Origin: an uncultured Clostridia bacterium
GTDB lineage: Bacteria > Bacillota > Clostridia > Peptostreptococcales > Anaerovoracaceae
Assembly: GCA_938046095.1 (NCBI GenBank)
Contig: CALIXS010000025.1
Coordinates: 62,001-126,000, forward strand
DNA: 64,000 bases
Reading direction: 5' to 3'
Part shown: piece after piece, positions 25,724 to 34,336 of the stretch
Layout of the letters: every line of letters begins with the position of its first letter
Position numbering within the stretch: position 1 is the stretch's first letter
Notes under the pieces: generated by a model
Database searches by the model: none
What the model was told of the DNA's origin: nothing
What the model saw: only the letters and a program-made list of their open reading frames with translations
Program-made: the position numbers and the translations under genes

Positions 25724-25817
25724 TGCGACACACGGCAAAAAAAAGGAGGTGTCGCATGCGACAGTGTCAAAAATAAGGGTGTGTCACATGTGTCGGGGAG
25801 AGGAATTCCTCTCCCCG
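25724..25817. repeat. Cluster of palindromes (REP-like remnant?) with a six-codon mini-ORF
   Basis: Part of the gene-free stretch 25630-26061. TGCGACAC at 25724-25731 is mirrored by GTGTCGCA at 25749-25756; TGTCGCATGCGACA (25750-25763) is a perfect 14-bp palindrome; GTGTCACATGTGTC follows at 25782-25795; and 25794-25817 is a perfect 24-bp palindrome with AATT in the centre and arms of CGGGGAGAGG. A short frame 25756-25776 (Met-Arg-Gln-Cys-Gln-Lys-stop) has AAAGGAGG seven bases upstream. Related intergenic palindromes in Clostridia accompany IS200-like REP transposases, but no transposase gene is in this window. Confidence 0.6.
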
Positions 25818-25857
25818 GCGTAAACCGGTATGGCTGGTGATAAAGTGTCGGAGGGTA

Positions 25858-25885
25858 TTGACTTTTGAATGATATAGGATATAAT
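25858..25885 (+). promoter_or_regulatory. Promoter of the XRE-cupin/potABCD operon
   Basis: TTGACT at 25858-25863 and TATAAT at 25880-25885 with a 16-base spacer. The operator at 25896 begins about at the expected transcription start. Confidence 0.75.
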
Positions 25886-25895
25886 CATTCTTGCC

Positions 25896-25916
25896 GAGTT
25901 TAGAAATACTAAACTC
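25896..25916. promoter_or_regulatory. Operator, inverted repeat at the transcription start
   Basis: GAGTTTAG and CTAAACTC form perfect 8-bp arms separated by five bases, placed 10 bases after the -10 box; a further half site GTTTAG is at 25920-25925. This is where an autoregulatory XRE repressor, here the product of the next gene, would bind. Confidence 0.7.
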
Positions 25917-26061
25917 ATTGTTTAGAATACGGGATGCGATACGTTCCGGCTTACAAGGTGATAGATGTCGCTTTACGAGTGCGATGTTTTCCGAGGCGCG
26001 AGGGCAGCGCCACCCGAAACGGTTTGCGAGGGCGGCCGCCGAATTCCGAAAGGCGTATTTT

Positions 26062-26601
26062 ATGTCGATCGATATAGGAGAAAAGATCAAAGAGCTCAGG
26101 ATTATGAACGGGCTTACGCAGGAGGAGCTGGCGGACAGGGCGGAGCTTTCAAAGGGCTTTATTTCGCAGCTCGAAAGGAATCTGACGTCGCCGTCGATTT
26201 CGACGCTTGAGGATATACTTCAATGCCTCGGGGTAACTGTAAGCGATTTTTTTAATGACCCCGGGAACGAACAGATCGTTTTCGGCGAGGACGATTATTT
26301 CGAAAAAACGGATGAGACCCTCGGAAACATTATTGAGTGGATAATTCCTAACGCCCAGAAGAACGACATGGAGCCGATACGCATGACTTTTAAGGCGGGG
26401 GGGAGCTCGTATCCCGACAATCCACATGAAGGCGAAGAATTCGGATATGTTCTCAGGGGCAGTATTACTATCCATGTGGGAAACCGCAGAATCAAAGCGA
26501 GAAAAGGTGAGGCATTCTGCTTTACTCCTGATAAACCGCACCATATATCATCTGAGAGCGGAGCTGAAATAATATGGGTCAGTACGCCGCCGAGCTTTTA
26601 G
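26062..26601 (+). CDS. XRE-family regulator with C-terminal cupin domain (PuuR-like)
   Basis: A 180-residue regulator: an N-terminal HTH_3 domain (residues 5-65; EKIKELRIMNGLTQEELADRAELSKGFISQLERN is the helix-turn-helix) and a C-terminal cupin domain (about 105-178; GGSSYPDNPHEGEEFGYVL, GRI-like turns, FTPDKPHH) that probably senses a small ligand. It is the same architecture as PuuR, and it stands directly upstream of potABCD, so polyamine-responsive control is the likely role. The start at 26062 has AAAGG upstream and fits the family; the frame is open further upstream to 25891 but that part lies over the promoter and operator. There is a 176-base leader between the promoter and this start. 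Confidence 0.9.
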   Translation: MSIDIGEKIKELRIMNGLTQEELADRAELSKGFISQLERNLTSPSISTLEDILQCLGVTVSDFFNDPGNEQIVFGEDDYFEKTDETLGNIIEWIIPNAQKNDMEPIRMTFKAGGSSYPDNPHEGEEFGYVLRGSITIHVGNRRIKARKGEAFCFTPDKPHHISSESGAEIIWVSTPPSF

Positions 26602-26611
26602 GAGGACATCG

Positions 26612-27682
26612 ATGTCATCACTTATAGAATTGAAGAATATTACAAAGGTATTCGGCGACCTCGTCGTTCTCGATGATTTCAATCTCAGCATAGAAGAAAA
26701 TGAGTTCATAACGCTGCTCGGACCGTCGGGATGCGGCAAAACGACGACACTCAGGATCGTTGGAGGTTTTGAAACTCCTGACCGCGGGCACGTTTTTTTT
26801 GAGGGCGGAGATATTACTGATGAACCCGCGAATAAGAGACAGATAAATACGGTGTTCCAGAAGTATGCTCTTTTTCCTCATATGAATGTGGAGCAGAATA
26901 TAGCTTTCGGGCTTAAGATAAGCGGCAAGACTGAACAGTATATACGTGATAAAGTTAAATATGTACTTAAGCTCGTCAATCTCGAGGGTTTTGAGAGGCG
27001 CAGGATCGATTCTCTTTCCGGAGGACAGCAGCAAAGGATCGCAATGGCGAGGGCGATCGTTAACGAGCCGAAGCTTCTGCTTCTCGATGAGCCGCTGGGA
27101 GCGCTCGACCTCAAACTGAGGCAGGATATGCAGTACGAGCTGATACGCCTCAAGAATGAGCTCGGAATTACGTTCATGTATGTGACGCACGATCAGGAGG
27201 AGGCTTTGACGATGAGCGACAAGGTCGTAGTCATGAACGGAGGTATAATCCAGCAGATGGGAACTCCGGAGGAGATTTACAACGAGCCCGAAAATGCATT
27301 TGTTGCCGATTTCATAGGGGACAGCAACATAATAGATGCTGTTATGCTTGAGGACAGGCGCGTCAGCATATGCGGTACTGTTTTTGACTGCGTTGATGAG
27401 GGATTCGGACGGAATAAACCGGTCGACGTCATGATAAGGCCGGAGGATGTAATCGTCGGGAAACCGGGCAGTGGACGAATAGAAGGTATTGTAACGCATA
27501 ATGTTTTCATCGGAGTCTACTATGAGATGGAGGTTGAGGCTGGCGGATACACGTGGCTTGTTCAAAATACGATCAGTCACCCCGTCGGCGAAAAAGTCAG
27601 CATTGATGTAATCCCTTTCAATATACAGGTTATGCATAAGCCGCATTCCAAAGAGGAGGAGGCGATAGAGGTTGATGTATAA
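26612..27682 (+). CDS. potA: Spermidine/putrescine ABC transporter, ATP-binding protein
   Basis: The ATPase of the PotABCD polyamine importer. Walker A GPSGCGKTT (near residue 37), Q-loop VFQKYALFPHM, signature LSGGQQQR, Walker B LLLLDEPLGALD and the H-loop YVTHDQEEAL are all present, followed by a C-terminal TOBE domain (from about residue 280) as is normal for the CUT1-like family. AGGAGG lies 8 bases before the ATG. It is the second gene of the regulator-potABCD operon and overlaps potB by 8 bases. Confidence 0.95.
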   Translation: MSSLIELKNITKVFGDLVVLDDFNLSIEENEFITLLGPSGCGKTTTLRIVGGFETPDRGHVFFEGGDITDEPANKRQINTVFQKYALFPHMNVEQNIAFGLKISGKTEQYIRDKVKYVLKLVNLEGFERRRIDSLSGGQQQRIAMARAIVNEPKLLLLDEPLGALDLKLRQDMQYELIRLKNELGITFMYVTHDQEEALTMSDKVVVMNGGIIQQMGTPEEIYNEPENAFVADFIGDSNIIDAVMLEDRRVSICGTVFDCVDEGFGRNKPVDVMIRPEDVIVGKPGSGRIEGIVTHNVFIGVYYEMEVEAGGYTWLVQNTISHPVGEKVSIDVIPFNIQVMHKPHSKEEEAIEVDV

Positions 27683-28487
27683 AAAAGGTTTTTCGATACC
27701 CTTTGCCGTCTTTATCGTCGCGGGGACGATAATCCCTCTTTGCCTGATAGCCTTTTACGGATTTACAGACAGATCGGGCGCTTTTACCTTTACCAACATT
27801 ATGGCGATCTTTGAGCACGATCATATCAAAGCGCTGGCACTGGCATTACTCTTCGCTCTTATAAGTACGCTCGTTTGCCTTATGCTGTCTCTTCCGCTTG
27901 CACTCATACTTAGGAACAGCAGGCTGAGCAAAAAGGGCTTCATGGTGTTTGTCTTCGTACTGCCTATGTGGATGAATTTCCTGCTGAGGACGATGGCGTG
28001 GCAGGTGCTGCTTGAAAGAGGAGGACTTATAAATGCGTTGTTTCAGCTTATCGGTATTCCGAACATCGAGATTATAAACACGCCGTATGCGATAGTACTC
28101 GGCATGGTTTACGATTTTCTGCCGTTTATGGTGCTGCCGATATACAATGTCATGACGAAGATAGATGAAAACCTGATAGAGGCAGCATACGATCTCGGTG
28201 CATCAAAGGCTAAGGTGTTTTCGAGCGTCATACTGCCGCTTTCGGTACCGGGTATAGCAAGCGGCATAACTATGGTTTTTGTTCCGTCGCTTACGACGTT
28301 TGCCATATCGAACATGCTCGGCGGCGGCAAGGTAAACCTGATAGGCAATATAATCGAGCAGGAGTTTACAACGTCATCAAATTGGAATCTCGGCTCGGGA
28401 TTGTCGCTGATCATGATGATATTCATCGTCATAAGTATGGCGCTTCTTACAAAGCTGGATAAAAATGGAGAGGGGGAGCTTATATGA
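27675..28487 (+). CDS. potB: Spermidine/putrescine ABC transporter, permease PotB
   Basis: Inner-membrane permease of 270 aa with six predicted helices. The cytoplasmic EAA loop that docks PotA is in LIEAAYDLGASKAKVFSSVILPLS. The ATG at 27675 lies within the last eight bases of potA; a TTG at 27672 is possible but less likely. The stop overlaps the potC start as ATGA at 28484. Confidence 0.93.
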   Translation: MYKKGFSIPFAVFIVAGTIIPLCLIAFYGFTDRSGAFTFTNIMAIFEHDHIKALALALLFALISTLVCLMLSLPLALILRNSRLSKKGFMVFVFVLPMWMNFLLRTMAWQVLLERGGLINALFQLIGIPNIEIINTPYAIVLGMVYDFLPFMVLPIYNVMTKIDENLIEAAYDLGASKAKVFSSVILPLSVPGIASGITMVFVPSLTTFAISNMLGGGKVNLIGNIIEQEFTTSSNWNLGSGLSLIMMIFIVISMALLTKLDKNGEGELI

Positions 28488-29263
28488 GCAGGTTTTTCAA
28501 AGGGCTGTATCTGGCACTCATATTGCTGTTCCTCTATTTGCCGATAGGAACGCTGATATTTTTTTCGTTCAACAGCTCCAAGTCGATGTCCGTGTGGGCG
28601 GGCTTCAGTATGAGATGGTATCGTGAGATGCTGAACAATTCGCAGATAACCGGCGCGATATGGAATACCTTTTCTATAGCCGTATGCGCAGCGGTGATAT
28701 CGACAATAATAGGGACGAGCGCGTGTATCGGGATAATGGCGATGAAAAAAAGGACGCAGAGAGCATGGCTTGCGATGAATAACATACCTCTCCTGAACGC
28801 CGATATAGTTATAGGTATTTCTCTGATGATGACCTTTCTTGTCTTCAGGGTTTCGCTTTCATGGGGGACGGTGCTTCTGTCGCACGTGACGTTTTGCATA
28901 CCGTACGTGTTGCTTTCGGTTTTGCCGAAGTTCAGGCAGCTTACCCCGAACGCATATGAGGCGGCACTCGACCTCGGGGCATCGCCGAAATACGCTTTTC
29001 TCAAGGTCGTAATGCCCGATATAATGCCGGGTGTCCTGTCGGGTTTCATGCTCGCATTTACGATGTCTGTAGATGATTTTGTTATAACGCATTTCACGAG
29101 AGGGGCAGGGATAAATACGATCTCGACGCTTATTTACAGTCAGGTAAAGGTAGGTATAAGGCCGACGCTGTTTGCACTTTCGACGGTAATCTTTGCCGCA
29201 GTGTTTGTTATCCTCGTTATCAGTAATGTTATTTCGGGAAGAAAGGAAGAAAAAACGGCATGA
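28484..29263 (+). CDS. potC: Spermidine/putrescine ABC transporter, permease PotC
   Basis: The second permease (259 aa, six predicted helices). The N terminus LYLALILLFLYLPIGTLIFFSFN and the EAA loop YEAALDLGASPKYAFLKVVMPDIMPG are typical for PotC, as is the segment SVDDFVITHFT near the C terminus. The start and stop both overlap neighbours by four bases, with potB and potD. Confidence 0.94.
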   Translation: MSRFFKGLYLALILLFLYLPIGTLIFFSFNSSKSMSVWAGFSMRWYREMLNNSQITGAIWNTFSIAVCAAVISTIIGTSACIGIMAMKKRTQRAWLAMNNIPLLNADIVIGISLMMTFLVFRVSLSWGTVLLSHVTFCIPYVLLSVLPKFRQLTPNAYEAALDLGASPKYAFLKVVMPDIMPGVLSGFMLAFTMSVDDFVITHFTRGAGINTISTLIYSQVKVGIRPTLFALSTVIFAAVFVILVISNVISGRKEEKTA

Positions 29264-30324
29264 AGAAAAAAATATCACTGATAATGTCGCTTATGCTTGT
29301 AATTTCACTCTTTTCGCTTACGGGTTGCGGCTCGGCGAGCGGCGAAAAGAAGGGGGAGGTAAGGGTATATTGCCTGGGAGATTACTTTGATCCCGAGCTG
29401 ATATCACAGTTTGAGGACAAAACGGGCATTTCTGTCGTAGCGGATTATTTTGATACGAACGAGGAGATGTACCCTGTAATATCGAAAGGCTCCGTCGATT
29501 ACGACGTCATATGTGTTTCGGACTATATGATTTCAAGACTCATCTCCGAGGGGCTCCTTCAGAAATACGACGCCGCGAACATACCGAATCTTGCCAACAT
29601 CGACGACAAGTATATGAAGATGTCAGAGAGCTTTGATCCGGACATGAAGTATACCGTGCCGCACACGTGGGGCACGCTCGGCATTCTTTACAATAAAGAG
29701 CACATAGCGCAGGATAGGATAAGAAGCTGGAATGATCTCTGGAGGGAGGAGTTCTCTCAGCAGATAGTGATGCCGGACAGCATGCGCGATACGTATGCGA
29801 TCGCGCTCAAGGCACTCGGCTACTCGATAAATACGACAGACGAGAATGAGATCAAGGCTGCGACGGAATATCTTGAAAAACAAAAGTCTCTCGTATATAA
29901 ATACGCCAACGATTCGGCGCGCGATATGGCAATCGGAGGATATGCCGATATTGCTGTCGTGTGGAACGGCGAGGTGCTCTACTCGCAGGAGGATAACGAT
30001 TCTCTCGAATTCATCATACCTGAAGAGGGCTCGGAGAGCTTCCTCGATATGTGGGCAATAACAGCGGCGGCGAAGAACAAAGAAAACGGCGAGACATGGA
30101 TAAATTTTATGCTAGGCAGGGATACGGCGCTGATGAATTTTGATTACCTCACCTATTCGATACCGAATAAAGCGGTGATTGATGAAATATCGTCCGATGC
30201 GAGGAAGACGGGATATCTTTTCCCGGACGAGAGCATAACATCGAAGTGTGAGATGCTCCGAAACCTCGGCGCTGAAGGCGATGACCTGTACAGCAAATAT
30301 TGGAAAGAATTCAAGGCGCAGTAG
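29260..30324 (+). CDS. potD: Spermidine/putrescine-binding lipoprotein PotD
   Basis: The substrate-binding protein of the importer (354 aa). It has a lipoprotein signal peptide, KKKISLIMSLMLVISLFSLTGC, with the lipobox LTGC (Cys23) for membrane anchoring, as expected in a Gram-positive cell. The mature part is a periplasmic-binding fold with the polyamine-contact segments SKGSVDYDVICVSDYMI, WNDLW, AVVWNGE-like and DMWAITAAAKNKE. ATG overlaps the potC stop. The gene closes the operon; DUF5685 follows 6 bases later and may be read through. Confidence 0.93.
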   Translation: MKKKISLIMSLMLVISLFSLTGCGSASGEKKGEVRVYCLGDYFDPELISQFEDKTGISVVADYFDTNEEMYPVISKGSVDYDVICVSDYMISRLISEGLLQKYDAANIPNLANIDDKYMKMSESFDPDMKYTVPHTWGTLGILYNKEHIAQDRIRSWNDLWREEFSQQIVMPDSMRDTYAIALKALGYSINTTDENEIKAATEYLEKQKSLVYKYANDSARDMAIGGYADIAVVWNGEVLYSQEDNDSLEFIIPEEGSESFLDMWAITAAAKNKENGETWINFMLGRDTALMNFDYLTYSIPNKAVIDEISSDARKTGYLFPDESITSKCEMLRNLGAEGDDLYSKYWKEFKAQ

Positions 30325-30330
30325 GCTGAT

Positions 30331-31179
30331 ATGCTCGGTTACGTAACGGTGGACAGACAGGAACTGAAAATAAGGGAATTCGACGTATACCGCGGATTTT
30401 ACTGCGGTATATGCAAATCGGCGGGCTCACGCTACGGACAGCTTTCGCGTTTTGTGCTGAGCTATGATGCGGTATTTCTCGCTCTTGTCCTGTCGGCCGT
30501 ATCGGGCGATAATCCGGAGATTTGCCGCGAGCGATGCATAGTGCATCCGATACGCAAAAATCCCGTCCTCCGCGGCAGCGGGGCCGTTGACTATGCGGCC
30601 GATATGATGATAGCCCTCGCATATCATAAGGTTATTGACGACAGGGCGGACGACAGGAGTCTCAAAGCGGCCGCCGCCGAGGCGGCGATCCGCGGAGCGT
30701 ATAAAAAGGTATGCGCTGTTTATCCGGACGTGTGCGCTGAGATATGCGACGCCGAGGCTGAGCTTAAAGCGCTTGAGGCGGTAAAATCGGGAAGCATCGA
30801 CATGACGGCGGCTGCGTCTGCGAAGATGGCAGCTGCGGTTTTTTCGGGGTATCCGTCAGATGAGAAAACCGGACGTATACTCCGCGAGCTGGGCGCATCG
30901 ATAGGGCGGTGGATATACCTGATGGATGCGGCCGACGATTACGAAAGGGACAAGCTGAGAGGGGGGTATAATCCTTTGATCTATCGCAAAGAAGGCAGAG
31001 ATGAGCTCGGCCCCGTTCTTTACGAATATCTTTCACAAACATTAAATTCTCTCAATTTGCTGGAACTCGGAGCAAATAAGGGTATAATAGAAAATATAGT
31101 CCTCCTCGGGATGAGAGCGAGGACGGAGGATTTGCTTTTGAGGGGGAAAACGGAGACGGAACATGAAGGATCCATATGA
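30331..31179 (+). CDS. DUF5685 family protein
   Basis: A 282-residue, mostly helical soluble protein of the family known as DUF5685. It begins with MLGYVTVDRQELKIREFDVYRGFYCGICKSAGSRYG, the family signature with a conserved CGxC (residues about 26-29), and carries a DDRADD acidic patch near 103 and a RWIYLMDAADDYERDKLRGGYNP segment near 200, reminiscent of the Asp-rich motifs of all-helical phosphatase or prenyl-transfer folds. The function is not known. Its last 17 bases overlap the start of a J-domain protein gene. The pair is probably translated together. Confidence 0.8.
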   Translation: MLGYVTVDRQELKIREFDVYRGFYCGICKSAGSRYGQLSRFVLSYDAVFLALVLSAVSGDNPEICRERCIVHPIRKNPVLRGSGAVDYAADMMIALAYHKVIDDRADDRSLKAAAAEAAIRGAYKKVCAVYPDVCAEICDAEAELKALEAVKSGSIDMTAAASAKMAAAVFSGYPSDEKTGRILRELGASIGRWIYLMDAADDYERDKLRGGYNPLIYRKEGRDELGPVLYEYLSQTLNSLNLLELGANKGIIENIVLLGMRARTEDLLLRGKTETEHEGSI

Positions 31180-31765
31180 AGTGCTGGGCATAAATCACGG
31201 CGCATCACAGTCTGAGATAAAAGCCGCTTATAGAGAGCTTGTCAAAAAGTATCATCCCGACAGGTACCAGGGAAACCCTCTGGCAGACCTTGCCGAGGAA
31301 AAGCTTAGAGAGGTAAATGACGCGTACGAACAGCTTACGAGCGGCAAAGCATCATCATACGGCACGGGAGAAGCTTATTCAGCTGCGGATAACGGATACG
31401 GAGCATACGGATCGTACAGCGCCTCAGGCAGCTATATCGACGTAAGAGCGGCGATAAACAGCGGGCAGATGGCGAGAGCCGAACAGCTTCTCGACAACTG
31501 TAAGACGCACGATGCGGAGTGGTATTTCCTGAGCGGTATCGTATCATACCGAAAGGGATATCTTGACGACGGCCTCGCAAAGGTGAGGACGGCGATGAGC
31601 ATGGAGCCGGACAATATCGAGTACAGCAGGATATATCACCAGATGACCGGCGGAGGAATGGCGTACAGAGGGGCGGGGGACATGCAGGGTTATGGCGGTT
31701 CTGCCGCCTGCGCGCAGTGTATAGAGTGCTATTGCTGCTCGAGCCTCATATCGCCGTGCTGGTAG
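31163..31765 (+). CDS. J-domain (DnaJ-like) protein with a cysteine-rich tail
   Basis: The first 65 residues are a J-domain: DPYEVLGINHGASQSEIKAAYRELVKKYHPDR with the HPD motif that activates DnaK. The middle (about 95-150) is a TPR-like pair of helices (EQLLDNCKTHDAEWYFLSGIVSYRKGYLDDGLAKVRTAMSMEPDN). The C terminus ends in a cysteine cluster CAQCIECYCCSSLISPC, seen in related clostridial J-domain proteins, which may bind metal or a membrane. It is not the canonical DnaJ chaperone (no zinc-finger repeats). It overlaps the DUF5685 gene by 17 bases. Confidence 0.88.
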   Translation: MKDPYEVLGINHGASQSEIKAAYRELVKKYHPDRYQGNPLADLAEEKLREVNDAYEQLTSGKASSYGTGEAYSAADNGYGAYGSYSASGSYIDVRAAINSGQMARAEQLLDNCKTHDAEWYFLSGIVSYRKGYLDDGLAKVRTAMSMEPDNIEYSRIYHQMTGGGMAYRGAGDMQGYGGSAACAQCIECYCCSSLISPCW

Positions 31766-31796
31766 GCTGAAAGGCAGCGAATACGGAAAAAAATCA

Positions 31797-31833
31797 ATAT
31801 GCCCCGTGTCTGACGCGGGGCATATGTGTTTTT
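31797..31833. terminator. Terminator between the J-domain gene and the convergent desulfhydrase gene
   Basis: ATATGCCCCG and CGGGGCATAT form a 10-bp stem (31797-31806 with 31816-31825), followed by GTGTTTTT on the plus strand. Confidence 0.82.
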
Positions 31834-31847
31834 GCGGTGTGCGCACT

Positions 31848-32879
31848 CTATTTTACAATATGGATGTAAGGCATGAGTTCCTTTTCAAATTCAACACGGT
31901 GGTGTTTCGTGTAGATGCCCGGTATGCCGCCCGTATGAATCATAAGGACCTTTTCACCCTTTTCTATAAGTCCCGACCTTGCCATATCGAGCACGCCCGC
32001 AAACGTTTTGCCCGTGTAGCAGGGATCGAGGATGATGCCTTCCTTTCGGCCGGCATAGTAAATAGCTTCGCGAACCTCTTTGACGGGGTTGTTGTAGGCT
32101 CCGCGATCGTAATCGCAGTTTATGTCGAAGTCATCTTCTTTTGCTTCATATGTCAAACCGAAGAAATCCTTTACGCCGTTGTAATACTCGAGAGCCTCTT
32201 TTGCAGCGCCGTTCGGGAACGGCTCGATGGCGATGCCGGTTAGCCTGAACGGAAGCTTTTCGTTAAGCTGGGCGGCGGCAAGGCCTATATACGTCCCCAT
32301 ACTGCCTACTGTAACGAATATGTGAGGATCGGCAATTTCGAGCTCCTGCGTCTGCTTCGCCATTTCAACGGCGCATTCGTAATAGCCCAATGCGCCGAGG
32401 TCGTTGGAACCGCCGACCGGTATTTTATAGACCGTTTCGCCCTTCGCCTCATATTGCTTTGCTATCTCTTCCATCGCTATATCCCTCGGATCGGTGCCCT
32501 CAGGCGCTTTGACGTTTTGAACCATATATACATCACAGCCCATTATACCGTCGAGTATGAGGTTTGCGGATATTTCGCCCGGGTACAAGTCTGTCGTTAC
32601 TATGGCGCATTTTAATCCGTAGCGCGCGGCGACGGCGGCAGTGAGCCTGCCGTGGTTCGTCTGAGCGCCGCCCTCGGTTATGAGCATGGTTGCGCCTTTA
32701 TCCTTTGCATCCTTAAGGAAGTATTCGAGTTTTCTGAGCTTGTTTCCGCCCGTGCCGAGCAGGGTGAGGTCGTCTCGCTTCAGGTAAAAATCGACGCCGA
32801 GATCTTCGGATATATTCTTAAGATAATCTATCGGCGTGGGCAGGTTGAGAAAGCTTGTTTTTTCGTGTCCTAGCAACAT
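31848..32879 (-). CDS. D-cysteine desulfhydrase/ACC deaminase family enzyme
   Basis: A fold-type II PLP enzyme of 343 aa. The PLP lysine is K47 in LGTGGNKLRKLEY, the cofactor phosphate loop is VGSMGTYIGLA, and GGAQTNHGR follows the pattern of D-cysteine desulfhydrase, which makes pyruvate, sulfide and ammonia from D-cysteine. ACC deaminases share these motifs, so the substrate is uncertain; D-cysteine or other D-amino acids are most likely in an amino-acid fermenter. On the minus strand AAGGAAGGAG lies ahead of the ATG. It is transcribed divergently from the malic enzyme gene with two tandem repeats in between. Confidence 0.85.
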   Translation of the reverse strand: MLLGHEKTSFLNLPTPIDYLKNISEDLGVDFYLKRDDLTLLGTGGNKLRKLEYFLKDAKDKGATMLITEGGAQTNHGRLTAAVAARYGLKCAIVTTDLYPGEISANLILDGIMGCDVYMVQNVKAPEGTDPRDIAMEEIAKQYEAKGETVYKIPVGGSNDLGALGYYECAVEMAKQTQELEIADPHIFVTVGSMGTYIGLAAAQLNEKLPFRLTGIAIEPFPNGAAKEALEYYNGVKDFFGLTYEAKEDDFDINCDYDRGAYNNPVKEVREAIYYAGRKEGIILDPCYTGKTFAGVLDMARSGLIEKGEKVLMIHTGGIPGIYTKHHRVEFEKELMPYIHIVK

Positions 32880-32902
32880 AGGGCGCTCCTTCCTTGATCT
32901 TG

Positions 32903-32930
32903 AATGTCTGATACGTAATGTCCGATACGT
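32903..32930. repeat. Two tandem 14-bp repeats upstream of the desulfhydrase gene
   Basis: AATGTCTGATACGT at 32903-32916 is followed at once by AATGTCCGATACGT at 32917-32930, 13 of 14 bases equal. A TATAAT begins at 32930 on the plus strand. The position between two divergent genes suggests operator sites. A second -10 like TATACT at 33070-33075 is closer to the malic enzyme gene and may be its promoter. Confidence 0.6.
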
Positions 32931-33149
32931 ATAATATAACGCACGGCAGAGGGAAAATCAAGGAGCCGAAAAGGCCATTCGAAGAGAGCGACCGGTACGC
33001 GTACCGAGAGGATTTCAGCGCCATCATCTCAATTGCGTGTGCGGTGTGGAACCGGTACATTTTATATGCTATACTCTCTATGGCACATAAACGGAATTTA
33101 TAACAGCGGAACGCAGCGTTTTGTTCCGCAGGGAAAGGGAAGGTCATAT

Positions 33150-34304
33150 ATGGATCCCAGGCAGTACGCTTTAGAGAAGCATGCCGAATGGCACGGAAAG
33201 CTTTCCGTCGAGAGCAAAGCTCCGATCACCGACAGGGAGGAGCTCGCCGTTGCATATACGCCCGGCGTCGCCGAGCCGTGCCTGAAGATAACTCAGGACG
33301 AGAGTCTTGCATACAAATACACCGGAAAGGGCAATACAGTAGCCGTGATAACTGACGGGACAGCCGTGCTCGGGCTGGGCGATATAGGGCCTGCGGCCGG
33401 GATGCCTGTAATGGAGGGCAAGTGCGCATTGTTCAAGATATTCGCGGGCATAGATGCCGTTCCCATATGCATCAATACGAAGGATCCCGACGAGATCATA
33501 AGCACCGTCTACCATATATCAAAGAGCTTCGGAGGCATCAATCTCGAGGATATCAGCGCGCCGAGGTGCTTTGAGATAGAAAGGCGTCTTATAGAAATGT
33601 GCGATATACCGGTATTTCATGATGACCAGCACGGTACGGCGATAATAACGTGCGCGGGGCTTTTGAATGCCGTCAGGCTTACCGGGAAAAAAATGGGTGA
33701 GCTTAGGATCGCGATAAGCGGCGCAGGTTCCGCAGGCATTTCGATAGCGAGAATGATAGGAAGGCTCGGGTTCGGCGAAGTTATATTGTGCGGCAGCAAA
33801 GGCACGATATACGACAAAGCGCCGTACAACAACCCGGAGCAGCAGAAAATGGCGCTTGTGACGAACAGGGGCAAGCTTAAAGGAACGCTTGCGGATGCGA
33901 TGAAGGGCGCAGATATATTCATCGGTGTGTCGAAGCCCGGTATCGTGTCTCAAGATATGATCCGCAGCATGGCTAAAGATCCTATCGTATTCACGATGGC
34001 AAATCCTGTACCGGAGATCATGCCGGAGCTTGCCAGGGAGGCGGGAGCAGCCGTGGTAGGTACCGGAAGGTCGGATTTTCCTAATCAGGTAAACAATATG
34101 CTTGCTTTCCCGGGTATATTCAGAGGGGCGCTCGACGCAAGAGCATCAAGGATAACGGAAGAAATGAAAGAGGCTGCATCGAGAGCGATCGCATCTGTAA
34201 TTCCCGATGATGAGCTGAATGCGGAGTACGTTTTGCCCGACGCTTTTGATAAGAGCGTAGTCGGGCGAGTGGCCGAGTCCGTAATGAAAAAAGCGGCAAT
34301 CTGA
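33150..34304 (+). CDS. NAD-dependent malic enzyme
   Basis: Oxidatively decarboxylates malate to pyruvate. A short bacterial type of 384 aa: the N-terminal YALEKHAEWHGKLSVESKAPI, then AVAYTPGVAEPC and GDGTAVLGLGDIGP-like segments, the metal and substrate site FHDDQHGTAI, and the NAD-binding GAGSAGISIARMI (about residue 190-202), in the order typical of this family. The start ATG at 33150 has GGGAAGG upstream; a longer frame back to 33033 has no family similarity. A terminator follows at 34337. The symbol is left blank because maeA, maeB and ytsJ-type names depend on cofactor use. Confidence 0.93.
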   Translation: MDPRQYALEKHAEWHGKLSVESKAPITDREELAVAYTPGVAEPCLKITQDESLAYKYTGKGNTVAVITDGTAVLGLGDIGPAAGMPVMEGKCALFKIFAGIDAVPICINTKDPDEIISTVYHISKSFGGINLEDISAPRCFEIERRLIEMCDIPVFHDDQHGTAIITCAGLLNAVRLTGKKMGELRIAISGAGSAGISIARMIGRLGFGEVILCGSKGTIYDKAPYNNPEQQKMALVTNRGKLKGTLADAMKGADIFIGVSKPGIVSQDMIRSMAKDPIVFTMANPVPEIMPELAREAGAAVVGTGRSDFPNQVNNMLAFPGIFRGALDARASRITEEMKEAASRAIASVIPDDELNAEYVLPDAFDKSVVGRVAESVMKKAAI

Positions 34305-34336
34305 CCGTCGAACACGTAAAAAAATCTTGAAAGTAT

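Noticed and set aside
25700..25830. CRISPR array
   Set aside because: The palindromes differ from each other and there are no regularly spaced spacers or cas genes.
26618..27646. Long open frame antisense to potA
   Set aside because: Shadow of a clear ABC ATPase gene with perfect Walker motifs; no ribosome binding site and no family features.
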